Shown piece after piece: positions 21,431 to 31,740 of a stretch of DNA of 64,000 nucleotides. The stretch comes from Campylobacteraceae bacterium (GTDB lineage Bacteria > Campylobacterota > Campylobacteria > Campylobacterales > Campylobacteraceae), in assembly GCA_031268335.1 (NCBI GenBank), contig JAIRXG010000010.1, forward strand, positions 1 to 64,000, read 5' to 3'. Under the pieces are notes generated by a model, which was not told the origin of the DNA, made no database searches, and worked only from the letters and a program-made list of their open reading frames with translations. Within the stretch, counting starts at the first letter, position 1, and every line of letters begins with the position of its first letter. Made by a program: the position numbers and the translations under genes.

Positions 21431-21981
21431 TGTAAAAACTTTTTATAATCTTTAAAAACAGCATTCTCCAAAATAGCTTTCGCTCTCGTGTGATTTTGCA
21501 AAAACTCTTCGTGGGCGTTTTGATTGCAATAGTTTGTTACGCAAAAAAGCCCTAAAGACGCGATACGAAATTTTTGCGCAGCTTTTAAAACCGCAAAAAA
21601 TTCCATATTTTCCAAATCCAATCCATATTTTAAAAATAGTACTGATTGGACACTGTTTGATGTGATGAAGTTGCTCGAATTTACAACGATTTTTCGCAAT
21701 GTTTCATGTGAAACATTAGCATCGATTCCATCTATTTGTTCCAAGATGGGACTATATGAGAAGTTTTCTAAAAATCCTATTTCTATATTTGTCGCGCTGT
21801 TTGAAGATACGATGTCAAACTCTTTGAATTTTCCGTAACTTCCGACGGTGCCTATAAAAAGAATATTTTTTGGTTTTTGTGCGGCAAATAGTTCGGTTAA
21901 ATTTATAGAAGCATTTACAAGCCCTACGCCTATGGGTGTTGCAAATGAAAAGCTTTCGTTGTTTCCTGCGCAAACTATCAT
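21427..21981 (-). CDS. Nucleoside phosphorylase/MTAN superfamily protein, short form
   Basis: A 184-residue protein of the PNP_UDP phosphorylase superfamily. The glycine-rich start of the fold ([19 protein letters not shown]) and [11 protein letters not shown] match the phosphate/nucleoside pocket. [11 protein letters not shown] corresponds to the (E)xEGxA/ME-x-A region that binds ribose, and LFCVTNY to the later strand. It is shorter than MTA/SAH nucleosidases (~230), so activity on a specific nucleoside cannot be claimed. It lies between hisF and rlmN with overlaps on both sides, so it is likely co-translated. Confidence 0.75.
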   Translation of the reverse strand: MIVCAGNNESFSFATPIGVGLVNASINLTELFAAQKPKNILFIGTVGSYGKFKEFDIVSSNSATNIEIGFLENFSYSPILEQIDGIDANVSHETLRKIVVNSSNFITSNSVQSVLFLKYGLDLENMEFFAVLKAAQKFRIASLGLFCVTNYCNQNAHEEFLQNHTRAKAILENAVFKDYKKFLQ

Positions 21982-22736
21982 AGTCTAATAGCAATCCCTT
22001 CACTCTTTAGATATTTTTTCAAATCCATAATATCAATCTTTTTGAAATGAAATATGGAAGCCGCCAACGCTGCGTCTGCATAATTCAAAAAAGCTTCTTT
22101 GATGTGTTCCATATTTCCTGCGCCACCGCTGGCAATCACAGGAATATTAAGCATTTTGCTCATTCTTGACGTGAGCTCTATATCGTATCCGTCTTTTGTG
22201 CCGTCTTTATCCATAGAGGTCAAAAGTATCTCCCCAGCGCCTCTATCTTCAGCTTCTTTTGCCCAAGCAAGCGCATCGATGCCTACGTCTATACGCCCGC
22301 CGTGTTTGTATATATGCCAGCTGTTACCGCTTTTTTTTGCGTCTATCGCAACTACTATACATTGAGAACCAAAACGCGAAGCAGCTTTTGTTATTAATTC
22401 TGGATTGTCAATCGCAGCAGAATTTATGCTGACCTTGTCGCATCCTACATGTAAGAGCTTATATATATCCTCAAGTTTTCTAATGCCTCCGCCGACAGTC
22501 AACGGTATGAAAACCTCTTTAGCGACTTTGGCTACCAATTCAACAATAGTATCTCTTTTTTCATTGCTTGCCGTGATATCTAAGAAGCATAATTCATCTG
22601 CTCCTTCGTCATTATATCTTTTTGCTACTTCCACAGGGTCGCCGGCGTCTTGAAGACCTACAAAATTTATCCCTTTGACGACACGACCGTTTTTAACATC
22701 AAGACATGGGATAATTCGCTTCGCAAAAGTCTGCAT
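21978..22736 (-). CDS. hisF: Imidazole glycerol phosphate synthase cyclase subunit
   Basis: Forms imidazole glycerol phosphate and AICAR in histidine synthesis, with HisH (not in this window). I chose the ATG at 22736 ([18 protein letters not shown]), giving 252 residues, the family norm. A GGAG lies seven to eight bases upstream, while the longer 267-codon frame adds a non-conserved prefix. The TIM-barrel has its catalytic Asp in [12 protein letters not shown] and Asp in [13 protein letters not shown]. An in-frame TACATGTA (22446-22453) reads Leu-His-Val. Confidence 0.96.
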   Translation of the reverse strand: MQTFAKRIIPCLDVKNGRVVKGINFVGLQDAGDPVEVAKRYNDEGADELCFLDITASNEKRDTIVELVAKVAKEVFIPLTVGGGIRKLEDIYKLLHVGCDKVSINSAAIDNPELITKAASRFGSQCIVVAIDAKKSGNSWHIYKHGGRIDVGIDALAWAKEAEDRGAGEILLTSMDKDGTKDGYDIELTSRMSKMLNIPVIASGGAGNMEHIKEAFLNYADAALAASIFHFKKIDIMDLKKYLKSEGIAIRL

Positions 22737-22888
22737 AAAAAACTCCGTAAAACTTTTTGACGATAATAACAAACCATTCAAAAAAAACGACTGAAATGCT
22801 CTTAAAATAGTGCAAATTTATAAGTAGTTTTTACATGTAACAATTATATAAGCAAAAATGAGATATACTCTTTGGTTTAGCTCGAAAA

Positions 22889-23677
22889 ATGGTTGATTAT
22901 ATAAAAGCAAAAAAATATTTTGGTCAGAATTTTTTGACAGATACGACTATTGTAGAAAAAATTATCCAATCGATGCCCGACACGCGAGACTTGAGTCTCG
23001 TTGAAATCGGGCCTGGATTAGGTGATTTGACGAAAGCGTTGCTTGGGCGATACGCCTTGCTGGCTTATGAAGTCGATGAAGATTTGTACGAACACTTAAA
23101 AATAGCGTTCAAAGAAGAGATAAAAACGGGACGATTGGGACTTGTTTTTGGCGATGTGATGGAACATTGGCAAAATAAGAGTTTAAAAAATTCTCCATAT
23201 TGGATAGTCGCCAATATACCGTATTATATAACAACACCTATTATTCATAAAGCTTATGAAGATACAAATTGTGTTGGAATGATGTTGATGATGCAAAAAG
23301 AGGTAGCTCTTAAACTTACCGCTACCTCCTCGACCAACAAATACTCTTCTTTATCCGTTTTGGCATCCGTTTTAAGTGATGCGCGCATCTTGTTTGATGT
23401 GCCTAAAGAGGCGTTTAACCCGTCTCCTAAAGTAATCTCTTCAGTTGTAAAGATAGAAAAAAAAAGAGAATTTAAAGACACTTTTTGTGGATTTAAAGCT
23501 TACTTATCAAAAGCTTTTAAAAGTCCGGGAAAGATGTTAAAGAAAAATCTTTTGAACTATTACGACCAAGAAAGGCTTTTTGAAGTTTTTGGCAGGTTTA
23601 AGATTGATACAAATATTCGTCCCCATGAGCTCGCAGCAGAGTTACACTTTCGTCTTTTTAATAGTTTAGCCGACTGA
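22889..23677 (+). CDS. rsmA: 16S rRNA adenine dimethyltransferase
   Basis: Dimethylates two adjacent adenines in the 3' hairpin of 16S rRNA during 30S maturation (also called KsgA). The 262 residues show the SAM-binding Rossmann motif EIGPGLGDLTKALL and the catalytic NIPYYITTPII. The N-terminal FGQNFLTD and the C-terminal helical domain are also present. It starts a plus-strand run rsmA-rnj-kdsD-pseudouridine synthase-rarA, a block I know from other Campylobacterota. A TACATGTA copy lies upstream at 22832-22839. Confidence 0.97.
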   Translation: MVDYIKAKKYFGQNFLTDTTIVEKIIQSMPDTRDLSLVEIGPGLGDLTKALLGRYALLAYEVDEDLYEHLKIAFKEEIKTGRLGLVFGDVMEHWQNKSLKNSPYWIVANIPYYITTPIIHKAYEDTNCVGMMLMMQKEVALKLTATSSTNKYSSLSVLASVLSDARILFDVPKEAFNPSPKVISSVVKIEKKREFKDTFCGFKAYLSKAFKSPGKMLKKNLLNYYDQERLFEVFGRFKIDTNIRPHELAAELHFRLFNSLAD

Positions 23678-23701
23678 AAAATTAAAATTAAGGTAAAGGT
23701 T

Positions 23702-25687
23702 ATGGATAAAACCAAAAACGAAATAGATGAAGGTACACAAAAAGTACAAAAAAAACGCGCTCCTTGGCATCGCAAGAAAAAAAGTGAAACCAAAAGCGGA
23801 GAAGATTTAAATAACCAAAGCGTAAAACAAAACGACAAAAATGCTGCCGATAGCACAGAAAACGAGAATATAGTCAGAAATGTTGCTAAAAGGCGCAAAA
23901 GAACCAATCTCCCGCCATCTCCGATAGGCGGAAACGAATCGTGGCAAAAAGCGCTTCAAAACGCAATAGACACTAACAAGAAATCACATCAAGATAGATT
24001 GGATTCGTTTAAAAAAATAGAGAAAAATTCCCACAAAATCCGTATAACACCGCTTGGCGGACTTGGCGAAGTGGGCGGAAATATCATGGTTGTAGAAACT
24101 AACACAAGCGCTGTTATTATCGATGCGGGTATGAGTTTTCCCGATAGCGATATGCCCGGAGTCGATATATTAGTTCCGGATTTTAGTTATTTGAGAAGTA
24201 TAAAAAATAAAATTGCGGGCATTTTGATAACGCATGCCCACGAAGACCATATAGGCGCTATACCGTATCTTTTTAAAGAGATGCAGTTTCCGCTTTATGC
24301 GACTCCTATGCCGCTTGGTATGATATCAAATAAACTCGAAGAGCACGGATTAAAAAGTGCTAGAAGCTTGTTTCGTCCCATCGAAAAGAGAAAAATCTAT
24401 AAAATAGGCGAATTTGAAGTGGAGTGGATACATATTACCCACTCTATCGTGGATTCTTCCGCGCTTATTATAAAAACCAAAGCCGGCACAATCATACATA
24501 CGGGCGATTTTAAAATAGACCATACTCCTATAGACGGATATCCTACCGATTTGCATAGACTTGCGCATTATGGGGAAGAGGGGGTTTTGTGTCTTTTGAG
24601 CGATAGTACAAATTCACATAAAGAAGGATTTACGCGTTCGGAAAGCTCTGTGGGCAAAACATTTGACACTATATTTTCCAAAGCCAAAGGCAGAGTTATT
24701 ATGTCTACCTTTTCCTCAAATATTCATAGAGTCTATCAAGCTATTTGTCACGGGCTTAATTACGGCAGAAAAGTATGCGTAATAGGGCGTTCTATGGAGA
24801 GAAATATTTTCACAGCCATAGAACTCGGATATATAACTTTGGATAAAAATATATTTATAGACGCTCACGAGGTAAGCAAATACAGCGATAATGAAGTTTT
24901 GATAGTAACTACAGGTTCTCAAGGCGAGACTATGGCAGCACTTTACAGAATGGCTACGGATGAACACCGCCATATCAAGATAAAACCGACAGACCAAATC
25001 ATTATCTCTGCAAAAGCAATTCCGGGTAATGAAGGCAGCGTTTCTACCGTTTTAAACTTTTTGCTCAAAAGCGGCGCTAGCGTTGCTTATCAAGATTTTA
25101 GTGAGATACATGTAAGCGGACACGCTGCGCAAGAAGAGCAAAAGCTAATGCTTCGCCTTACAAAACCGAAGTTTTTTCTACCGGTTCACGGAGAGTTTAA
25201 CCATATAACAAAACACAAAGAGACAGCCATAGAGTGTGGGATACAGCCGAAAAATGTGTTGCTTATGGAAGATGGAGACCAGATTGAACTATGCTGCAAT
25301 TATATTAAGAAGTTAAAAACTGTAAAAGTCGGAAAGATTTTTATCGACAACCAAATAAATAAGCAGATAGAACACGACGTCGTTATGGACCGTCAACAAT
25401 TAGCGGATTCGGGCGTTGTCATGATTATCGCGCAGATAGATAAAAGAGAAAAGAAGCTCATTTCAAAGCCAAAAGTGGTAAGTTACGGACTTGTGGCCGA
25501 TAAGAACGACAAAGAATTTTCAAAAGAGATGGAAGATATACTTGCTCAATTTTTATCAAATGCGAAAAAAGAGGTCATAGAAAATAGAGGAGTTTTGGAA
25601 AATGAAGTGCGTCAAGTTGTGCGCAAACACATATTTAGAAATCTCAAAAAATATCCGACTATAGTTCCGACAATTTTTATTATGTAA
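23702..25687 (+). CDS. rnj: Ribonuclease J
   Basis: A 661-residue metallo-beta-lactamase/beta-CASP ribonuclease with endo- and 5'-exonuclease activity on RNA. The first ~110 residues are a charged, Lys/Asn-rich extension (KKRAPWHRKKKSETK), the kind seen in the Helicobacter enzyme. The catalytic motif is ITHAHEDHIGA (~176-186) and the second histidine site lies in IIHTGDFKID. Beta-CASP and C-terminal parts contain VSGHAAQEEQKLML and FFLPVHGEF. It replaces RNase E-type decay in this group. One TACATGTA (25107-25114) reads Ile-His-Val. Confidence 0.96.
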   Translation: MDKTKNEIDEGTQKVQKKRAPWHRKKKSETKSGEDLNNQSVKQNDKNAADSTENENIVRNVAKRRKRTNLPPSPIGGNESWQKALQNAIDTNKKSHQDRLDSFKKIEKNSHKIRITPLGGLGEVGGNIMVVETNTSAVIIDAGMSFPDSDMPGVDILVPDFSYLRSIKNKIAGILITHAHEDHIGAIPYLFKEMQFPLYATPMPLGMISNKLEEHGLKSARSLFRPIEKRKIYKIGEFEVEWIHITHSIVDSSALIIKTKAGTIIHTGDFKIDHTPIDGYPTDLHRLAHYGEEGVLCLLSDSTNSHKEGFTRSESSVGKTFDTIFSKAKGRVIMSTFSSNIHRVYQAICHGLNYGRKVCVIGRSMERNIFTAIELGYITLDKNIFIDAHEVSKYSDNEVLIVTTGSQGETMAALYRMATDEHRHIKIKPTDQIIISAKAIPGNEGSVSTVLNFLLKSGASVAYQDFSEIHVSGHAAQEEQKLMLRLTKPKFFLPVHGEFNHITKHKETAIECGIQPKNVLLMEDGDQIELCCNYIKKLKTVKVGKIFIDNQINKQIEHDVVMDRQQLADSGVVMIIAQIDKREKKLISKPKVVSYGLVADKNDKEFSKEMEDILAQFLSNAKKEVIENRGVLENEVRQVVRKHIFRNLKKYPTIVPTIFIM

Positions 25688-25695
25688 GGTGAAAA

Positions 25696-26655
25696 ATGGA
25701 TTTTAAAAGAATAGCCAGAGATGTTTTAGAACTTGAGGCGAAACAGATAACTTTAGCTTCTGATAAACTGACAGACGATATCGATGCCACTGTGGAGATA
25801 ATATATGGTCTGAAAGGCAAACTGATAGTCACGGGAGTTGGTAAAAGCGGACTTATAGGGGCAAAAATAGCCGCAACTTTTGCCAGCACGGGAACGAGCA
25901 GCTTTTTTTTACATCCCACGGAGGCTATGCACGGAGACCTTGGAATGATAGGAAAAGACGACGGAGTGCTTGCCATTAGCTACAGCGGCGAAAGTGAAGA
26001 GTTGATACGCATACTTCCACATGTAAAAAGATTTAATATTCCGCTTATCGGTTTAGCAAAATCGAAAAAAAGTTCTTTAGGAAAATACAGCGATATCTTT
26101 TTGCCTATAGATGTGGAAAAAGAGGCATGCCCTTTGGATGCTGCCCCTACATGTTCGACTACTTTAACATTGGCTCTTGGAGACGCTCTTGCTGTTTGTT
26201 TGATGAAAAAGAGAAATTTCAAAAAAGAGGATTTCGCCTCGTTTCATCCCGGCGGCGCGCTTGGTAAAAAACTATTTGTAAAAGTAAAAGATATTATGAG
26301 GGTTGAACTACCGATTTCCGACGAACAAGCTCCTTTAAAAGATGTTATAAATACTATGACTTGCGGTAGGCTGGGAAATGTCATACTTGTCGATAAAGAG
26401 AAAAAACTAAGCGCTGTTTTGAGCGATGGAGATTTGAGGCGCGCTTTGATGGAAGATGATTTTTCCATAAATTCTCCAACTCTAACATATGCCACTAAAA
26501 ACCCCAAAACTCTAAACAACAAAGATATGTTAGCAAGCGATGCTCTGGTGTTTTTAGAACAGCACAAAATACAAATGTTGGTTGTTGTAAATAAAGAAAA
26601 CATGCCGATAGGAGTTTTGCATATTCATGATTTGATAGAAGCGGGGATATCTTGA
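25696..26655 (+). CDS. kdsD: Arabinose-5-phosphate isomerase (KdsD/KpsF/GutQ family)
   Basis: Converts ribulose-5-phosphate to arabinose-5-phosphate, the first step to KDO for lipopolysaccharide. The 319 residues have an N-terminal SIS sugar-isomerase domain (VTGVGKSGLIGAKIAATF, SYSGESEELIRILP) and a HPGGALGKKLF linker motif. Two C-terminal CBS domains follow (from ~200). It is 8 bases downstream of rnj. Its TGA overlaps the next ATG, implying coupling. Confidence 0.92.
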   Translation: MDFKRIARDVLELEAKQITLASDKLTDDIDATVEIIYGLKGKLIVTGVGKSGLIGAKIAATFASTGTSSFFLHPTEAMHGDLGMIGKDDGVLAISYSGESEELIRILPHVKRFNIPLIGLAKSKKSSLGKYSDIFLPIDVEKEACPLDAAPTCSTTLTLALGDALAVCLMKKRNFKKEDFASFHPGGALGKKLFVKVKDIMRVELPISDEQAPLKDVINTMTCGRLGNVILVDKEKKLSAVLSDGDLRRALMEDDFSINSPTLTYATKNPKTLNNKDMLASDALVFLEQHKIQMLVVVNKENMPIGVLHIHDLIEAGIS

Positions 26656-27431
26656 TGAACGAACTTATGCGTCTGAATAAATTTATTTCGCACAACACAA
26701 AATATTCGCGCCGTGAAGCCGATAAGCTGATACAAGAGGGCAAAGTAAGGGTAAACGGTAAAACGAATACGGATTTGTCTCTCAAAGTAAGCTATGACGA
26801 TGCTGTTGAGGTAAATAACAATAGAGTATTTAAAAAAGAGGAATTTACCGTCATTGTTTATAACAAGCCAAAAGGCGAGCTTGTAAGCAAAAAAGACGAT
26901 AGAGGCAGAAGGACAGTATTTGATACTTTGCCCAAAAAATTTGCGCATTTTACGAGTGTGGGAAGATTGGATTTTGCAAGTGAGGGATTGCTTTTATTGA
27001 CGGACGCAGCGGCTATCGCTTCGGCTTTGATGAAAAGCGATCTTGAAAGAGTTTACTACATAAAAATAAGAGGTGTTGTCAGCGAAGCCATGATATACGC
27101 TATGCAAAACGGACTTGAACTTCTTGATGCGTCTAAAGGCGCGCATTCGCACAGTAAAGTAAAAAGCATGAGTTTTGCACCGTTTTTATCGTATCAAATA
27201 TTTGGAAGCAGCAGCGGATACACAAAGCTCAAAGTTATGATAAGCGAAGGGAAAAACAGAGAACTCAGAAGATTTTTCGCTCATTTTGATGCGGAAATAG
27301 TTGATTTGAAACGCGTAAGTTACGGCATAGTGGATCTCGGAGTTTTAAAAAGCGGCAGACATCGCTTTTTGACAAATGCCGAGTATGAAGGATTGCGCGA
27401 TTTTTTAAAAGAAAATAAAGTCTACTACTAA
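26655..27431 (+). CDS. RsuA/RluB-family pseudouridine synthase
   Basis: About 258 residues with an N-terminal S4 RNA-binding domain (RLNKFISHNTKYSRREADK) and the family catalytic motif GRLDFASEGLLLLT. EGKNRELRRFF is in the C-terminal part. I prefer the ATG at 26655, in the TGATG overlap with kdsD, over the TTG at 26652. The family modifies single uridines in 23S or 16S rRNA; the exact site is not determined here. Its stop overlaps the rarA start (TAATG). Confidence 0.92.
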   Translation: MNELMRLNKFISHNTKYSRREADKLIQEGKVRVNGKTNTDLSLKVSYDDAVEVNNNRVFKKEEFTVIVYNKPKGELVSKKDDRGRRTVFDTLPKKFAHFTSVGRLDFASEGLLLLTDAAAIASALMKSDLERVYYIKIRGVVSEAMIYAMQNGLELLDASKGAHSHSKVKSMSFAPFLSYQIFGSSSGYTKLKVMISEGKNRELRRFFAHFDAEIVDLKRVSYGIVDLGVLKSGRHRFLTNAEYEGLRDFLKENKVYY

Positions 27432-28627
27432 TGGAAAATTTGAGCTTAGCTTTTAGACCAAAAAAAATAGAAGATATATGCGGACAAAAGCATTTAACAA
27501 ACCCAAATGCGCCGTTTTTTAAACTTTTAAAAAGCGGCAAAATGCCGCACTCTATGTTTTTCGGACCCCCCGGCACAGGCAAAACGACGATGGCAAGAGT
27601 CGTGGCAAATATACTAAACAGTCCTTTTTATGAACTTGACGCTACAAGTTTGAAAGTTGAAGAATTTCGTAAAATCTTCGCGCAGTATCAAAATACTCTT
27701 ACAAAACCCATTATATTTATAGACGAAGTGCATAGACTCTCAAAAACGCAGCAAGAAGTTCTTTTGATACCTATGGAGAACAATACCGCCATAATTATCG
27801 GCGCTTCAACGGAAAATCCTTATTTTTCATTGACGGCAGGCATCAGGTCGCGCGCCATGTTATTTGAATTTAAGCAGCTTGAATTTAAAGATTTGGAAGA
27901 AGTGTTGGAGCGCGTGCGAAAAAAGCTCGAATTTACAATAGATAAAGAGGCAAAATCATATCTTATAAATTCCAGCGCCGGAGATAGCAGATCACTGTTA
28001 AATCTTTTGGAGTATGCTCTACATGTAAGCAACAGTATTGATTTGAAGTTATTAAAAAATCTTCGTCCGCACGCGTTGAAAGATGGCGTTAGCAGTGACG
28101 ATACTCACTATAACCTAATATCCGCAATGATAAAAAGCGTAAGAGGCAGCGATATAGACGCCGCTTTGTATTATTTGGCAAGATTGATAGACGGCGGTGA
28201 AAGCCCCGATTTTATCGCGAGAAGGTTGGCCATACTTTCTAGCGAAGACATAGGTAATGCGAATCCAAACGCACTTGGAGTAGCGGCTAACACACTGTTG
28301 TTAGTTAGCAAAATAGGCTATCCTGAAGCTCGCATTATACTTGCCCAATGCGTCGTATATCTTGCCTCCAGTCCAAAGTCCAACAGCTCTTATATAGCTA
28401 TAGGCAAAGCGCAAAAATATGTCAGCGAAGAACGCGCTTTAAAAGTGCCGGAACATTTGAAAAGCCCTTTAAATAAAGGATATCTCTATCCGCATGATTT
28501 TGGCGGATGGGTAAAGCAAACATATACACAAATCCCCGTTAGTTTTTATCATTCAAACGGTATAGGTTTTGAAAAAACACTGCTGGAATGGCATGAAAAG
28601 ATAGTGGGTAAAAATAAAAACCATTAA
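27431..28627 (+). CDS. rarA: Replication-associated recombination protein A (RarA/MgsA)
   Basis: An AAA+ ATPase related to clamp-loader subunits, acting at stalled replication forks. The 398 residues contain Walker A FFGPPGTGKTTMA, Walker B IIFIDEVHRLS, sensor 1 IIGASTENPYFSL and the arginine-finger region GIRSRAMLFEF. The RarA tetramerisation/C-terminal domain includes SAMIKSVRGSDIDAALYYLAR and YPHDFGGWV. It is the last gene of the rsmA run. A TACATGTA (28020-28027) reads Leu-His-Val. Confidence 0.96.
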   Translation: MENLSLAFRPKKIEDICGQKHLTNPNAPFFKLLKSGKMPHSMFFGPPGTGKTTMARVVANILNSPFYELDATSLKVEEFRKIFAQYQNTLTKPIIFIDEVHRLSKTQQEVLLIPMENNTAIIIGASTENPYFSLTAGIRSRAMLFEFKQLEFKDLEEVLERVRKKLEFTIDKEAKSYLINSSAGDSRSLLNLLEYALHVSNSIDLKLLKNLRPHALKDGVSSDDTHYNLISAMIKSVRGSDIDAALYYLARLIDGGESPDFIARRLAILSSEDIGNANPNALGVAANTLLLVSKIGYPEARIILAQCVVYLASSPKSNSSYIAIGKAQKYVSEERALKVPEHLKSPLNKGYLYPHDFGGWVKQTYTQIPVSFYHSNGIGFEKTLLEWHEKIVGKNKNH

Positions 28628-28869
28628 ATTTGGTTTTAATCTCAAATCCGCAAAACATCAAAAACAAATTTACTGTAAAACACTACATACAAAATATTAA
28701 TCCCGCATTCTAACAGTTAGTACATGTAGCTCGACTAACGACAGCTATTATGGTTTTTACAAGGGAATAAAGACACTATGAATAACAACGAGAGCAGAGA
28801 ATACAGAGTAATTTTTGAAAAATAATGTTATTTGAGTTTTTAAAGTTAATAAAACAATAGAGGTGATAT

Positions 28870-29315
28870 TTGAGAGATTATGACAAATATCCGATAGTTA
28901 TCAAGGATTATAATTATGCGTTTGGTGCACTATATCATTTACCCATGCTGCCAATATAGCAATTTATATTATTATTTTCAACCATGGAAATGTTGAATGG
29001 TATACTATAATTATATTTCTTTCTGTTAGTTTTACTTCTATTTTAAAAAGTGTAAAACCACTTTTTAACGCGAAAGAACCTGCAATAGATGAGGAATATG
29101 AGGAAGCAAGACAATATCTTATGGTTAAGAAACCTATTTTTGATATAGAACATGCAAAAATATTTTGGAATTTTTTGGTCATTTATATGCAAAATTTGAT
29201 AAGGAGAAAACATGAGTATACATCAGACAGAGAAGCAATAGATAAAGCACAAATGCTATTGGTTTATATGCTTACGTTAAAGATAAAACAAGCGCAAAAT
29301 CTGGTAAGTATGTAA
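28870..29315 (+). pseudogene. Frameshifted small membrane-protein gene
   Basis: A GAGGTG precedes TTG 28870, which opens RDYDKYPIVIKDYNYAFGAL. This frame stops after ~29 codons. Another frame continues without a start: THAANIAIYIIIFNHGN, then a second hydrophobic stretch (TIIIFLSVSFTSIL), then a soluble charged part (IDEEYEEARQYLMVKK) to a stop at 29313. Joined by a one-base shift near 28935-28955, they make a ~148-residue two-helix membrane protein. Family unknown. The flanks (28628-28869 and 29316-29562) hold no gene and contain three TACATGTA copies. Confidence 0.5.
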
Positions 29316-29510
29316 CTTATGGTAGGGGCAGAGTAATATCGTTTCTATAAGCAAAGAGATTCAGGCAAGGGCATTGGATTTAAGGCGCGTATCAAATTTG
29401 CTAACAAACAATGTATTTTAGAGAGTTGTTGAATGGTTTTTCAAGTTTATGTCAAAATTACTTAGTTTTTCTACTTTTGATATTTTGTTTTTAAAGCAAG
29501 TTACTATCTA

Positions 29511-29544
29511 TACATGTAGAGATTGTTATACAACTCTACATGTA
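29511..29544. repeat. Pair of TACATGTA palindromes
   Basis: Two copies of the dispersed 8-base palindrome (29511-29518 and 29537-29544), 26 bases apart, centre to centre. They lie in the 3' flank of the DUF4139 gene. The flanking bases also mirror each other in part (CTATACATGTAGAG and CTCTACATGTAGGC). They could form a hairpin, with copies pairing with each other, and so might act as a weak terminator. Confidence 0.5.
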
Positions 29545-29562
29545 GGCAAAATCGTCAATATT

Positions 29563-31566
29563 TTATATATTTAGTTTTTCTACATAATCCTTGTAAACTT
29601 TTTGAGATTTTGCTAAGTCATCACGCAATTTTTCTATTTTTACGCCCATTTTTTCAAACTCGTCATCAAGAGCGGTCAACCTTTTTATATATGTTTTACC
29701 CTCGATGCTATCTTTGCCTACAGCTTCTATATTACTGATAATTCGTCTATGTTCGCTCTCCTTTGAACCCAACTCTTTTTGCGCCGCATTTAGTCTATTC
29801 TCTGCATCGCTTATATTATTTAACAGAGCAATAGTTTTTTCAAATGCAGCTTTTACGTTTTGCGGTATCTCTTTATTGTTGGAGTAACTTATCAAAGTTT
29901 TTATATCAAAGTCCAAAATAGAAAAAGTATTAACGTATGGCAACTCCTCTTTTACAGTATATTTCAACTCATTGTCTGCCGGCAATCGTATCTCAAAACG
30001 ATAGAGTGCACCAGTTTTTTCACTGTATTTTGAAGGTTGTATAAGCTTAGCATTATTTACAAAAGGATGTTCCAAGATTAGATTTTTTGTTTTTTTGGCA
30101 TAGTTTTTGAATAAATAGTTTTTTTCATAAACGATTTTTTGTGTTACATGTAAGACGCCTTTATTAATTTTTACCAAACTTATATAAGAATTTTGAGATT
30201 GCGATAGAAGTCCTGTAATGTCTAAATCATCGCCATAAGAGATGAGGCATTTTTCGTTTTGTCCTAAAAATTCTATCAACGCATCTCCGGCATAAGAGCC
30301 GTCTTCATACACGGATATAGGTCCGGCGGGCAGTTTCATACCGGAATCATTTTTAAGCTCGACTCCAAGCGAAGGATTTGCAATTTGTCCCGATAAAAAT
30401 TTTTGCGCTGAAAATACGGATACTTTTTTCAACTCGACATGACTTTGTACAAGCGGTATCATAGCACTTTGTCTGCGCTCTAAAGTTACCGGATTTTTTA
30501 CGGTAAATACAAATTGTTCCCCGATGTCGTTGGTATTGGCTGTTTGATAATTTTGTGCTAATGACGGTGATGACAATTCAAGACTTTCCATATCCATAGA
30601 CACTTCGGATATTTCGTCGTATCTATCTTGCCTTAATTCCTTAGTCATAGCCATTTTATCATATGAGCTTTTGTTTTCGCGATATCCTCTCTCAAAAACC
30701 GTGGCCTCAGCAAATCCTGCTATTGACAAAGGCAACGTCGGTCTATTTACATAATAAGGCGCATAAAGCGGCTGGATAAATGATATCGGACGACCTACCA
30801 CCAGCGAAAGTTCGACATCTTTCCAATACGTGTTACCTGCATTGTCTACTATCGCCCATCCTTGCAAAAAAGGGTTTTTATCACTCAAATCAAGTCTATA
30901 AGTTGCTTTCCAAACAGGAGAAGTTATCACATAGCTTAGCGCAATCTCTCTTTTTGTATTCGAGGGCAGATAAACATGTATGTTCTTCATATTTTCGTTG
31001 CGCAGATTCAGCGCAATTTCAAGCGCACGATTAAAATCATCCGATATTTTAGCATCCGTAAATCTATAGGAAGTTACGTTATTTAAAGGGACAATTTTTA
31101 TATTATTATCAACAAAAAGCGATAGTTCGTCATAATTTTTTTCTCTATTTACTTGTGTGCCTATAATTTTTCCGATGATTTTATCAGGCGTATAAATCTC
31201 TATCTCTGCTCCTTTCAAAGAGCTTAATATTTGTGGTATGGTTGGATTGTTTGAGAGGTTTATTTTTAAATCCTCCAGTGTTTTTTTAAGTGTCTCTTCG
31301 GATGGATAACTAACAAACGGCGCGGAAGTTGACGGGTCATAAATGACGAGAGATTTTAGCGCGTCATTCATAGCGTTATTTTGAAAGGGTAAGGTTAGCT
31401 CAATAGAACCATCTAAAACTCCTTTATGTTCAAAATAGCCAACTCCGGATGAGAACAAAGAGACTTTTTTTATAGGTATCTCAACATTTTTCACAGCGTC
31501 CGCATTTAACATAGTAGCTCCTTCTATAATCAGCACGCATAAAAAAAGCGATGATTTTAAATACAT
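29563..31566 (-). CDS. Secreted DUF4139-domain protein
   Basis: A 667-residue protein with a hydrophobic N-terminal signal (YLKSSLFLCVLIIEGATM), so probably periplasmic or surface-exposed. The conserved start VSLFSSGVGYFEHKG and the region PVWKATYRLDLSD with GNTYWKDVELSLVVGRP are typical of DUF4139 proteins. The last ~90 residues form a coiled coil (LNAAQKELGSKESEHRRI). Function of the family is not known; relatives have been linked to mucoidy inhibition in other bacteria by name only. It stands alone, divergent from pyrG. A TACATGTA (30145-30152) reads Leu-His-Val. Confidence 0.75.
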   Translation of the reverse strand: MYLKSSLFLCVLIIEGATMLNADAVKNVEIPIKKVSLFSSGVGYFEHKGVLDGSIELTLPFQNNAMNDALKSLVIYDPSTSAPFVSYPSEETLKKTLEDLKINLSNNPTIPQILSSLKGAEIEIYTPDKIIGKIIGTQVNREKNYDELSLFVDNNIKIVPLNNVTSYRFTDAKISDDFNRALEIALNLRNENMKNIHVYLPSNTKREIALSYVITSPVWKATYRLDLSDKNPFLQGWAIVDNAGNTYWKDVELSLVVGRPISFIQPLYAPYYVNRPTLPLSIAGFAEATVFERGYRENKSSYDKMAMTKELRQDRYDEISEVSMDMESLELSSPSLAQNYQTANTNDIGEQFVFTVKNPVTLERRQSAMIPLVQSHVELKKVSVFSAQKFLSGQIANPSLGVELKNDSGMKLPAGPISVYEDGSYAGDALIEFLGQNEKCLISYGDDLDITGLLSQSQNSYISLVKINKGVLHVTQKIVYEKNYLFKNYAKKTKNLILEHPFVNNAKLIQPSKYSEKTGALYRFEIRLPADNELKYTVKEELPYVNTFSILDFDIKTLISYSNNKEIPQNVKAAFEKTIALLNNISDAENRLNAAQKELGSKESEHRRIISNIEAVGKDSIEGKTYIKRLTALDDEFEKMGVKIEKLRDDLAKSQKVYKDYVEKLNI

Positions 31567-31702
31567 GTCATCTCCTTCAAGGCTTATTAATTTAATATAT
31601 TATCACATCATTTGGCTTAAAAAAATAGAACCAACATTTGCAAATTTTTATATGAAATTGTGATTTTATATTCCAATAACGATTTTATAACTTTTACTTA
31701 GC

Positions 31703-31708
31703 TATAAT
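31703..31708 (+). promoter_or_regulatory. Candidate -10 element of pyrG
   Basis: TATAAT at 31703-31708 lies 33 bases before the pyrG start in an A/T-rich upstream stretch. In epsilonproteobacterial sigma-70 promoters the -35 box is weak or absent and T-rich periodicity replaces it, which fits the sequence here. The leader would be about 25 bases, with GGAAAA as a modest ribosome-binding site. Confidence 0.55.
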
Positions 31709-31740
31709 CGTAAAACTAAAAATAATACAGGAAAAATTTT

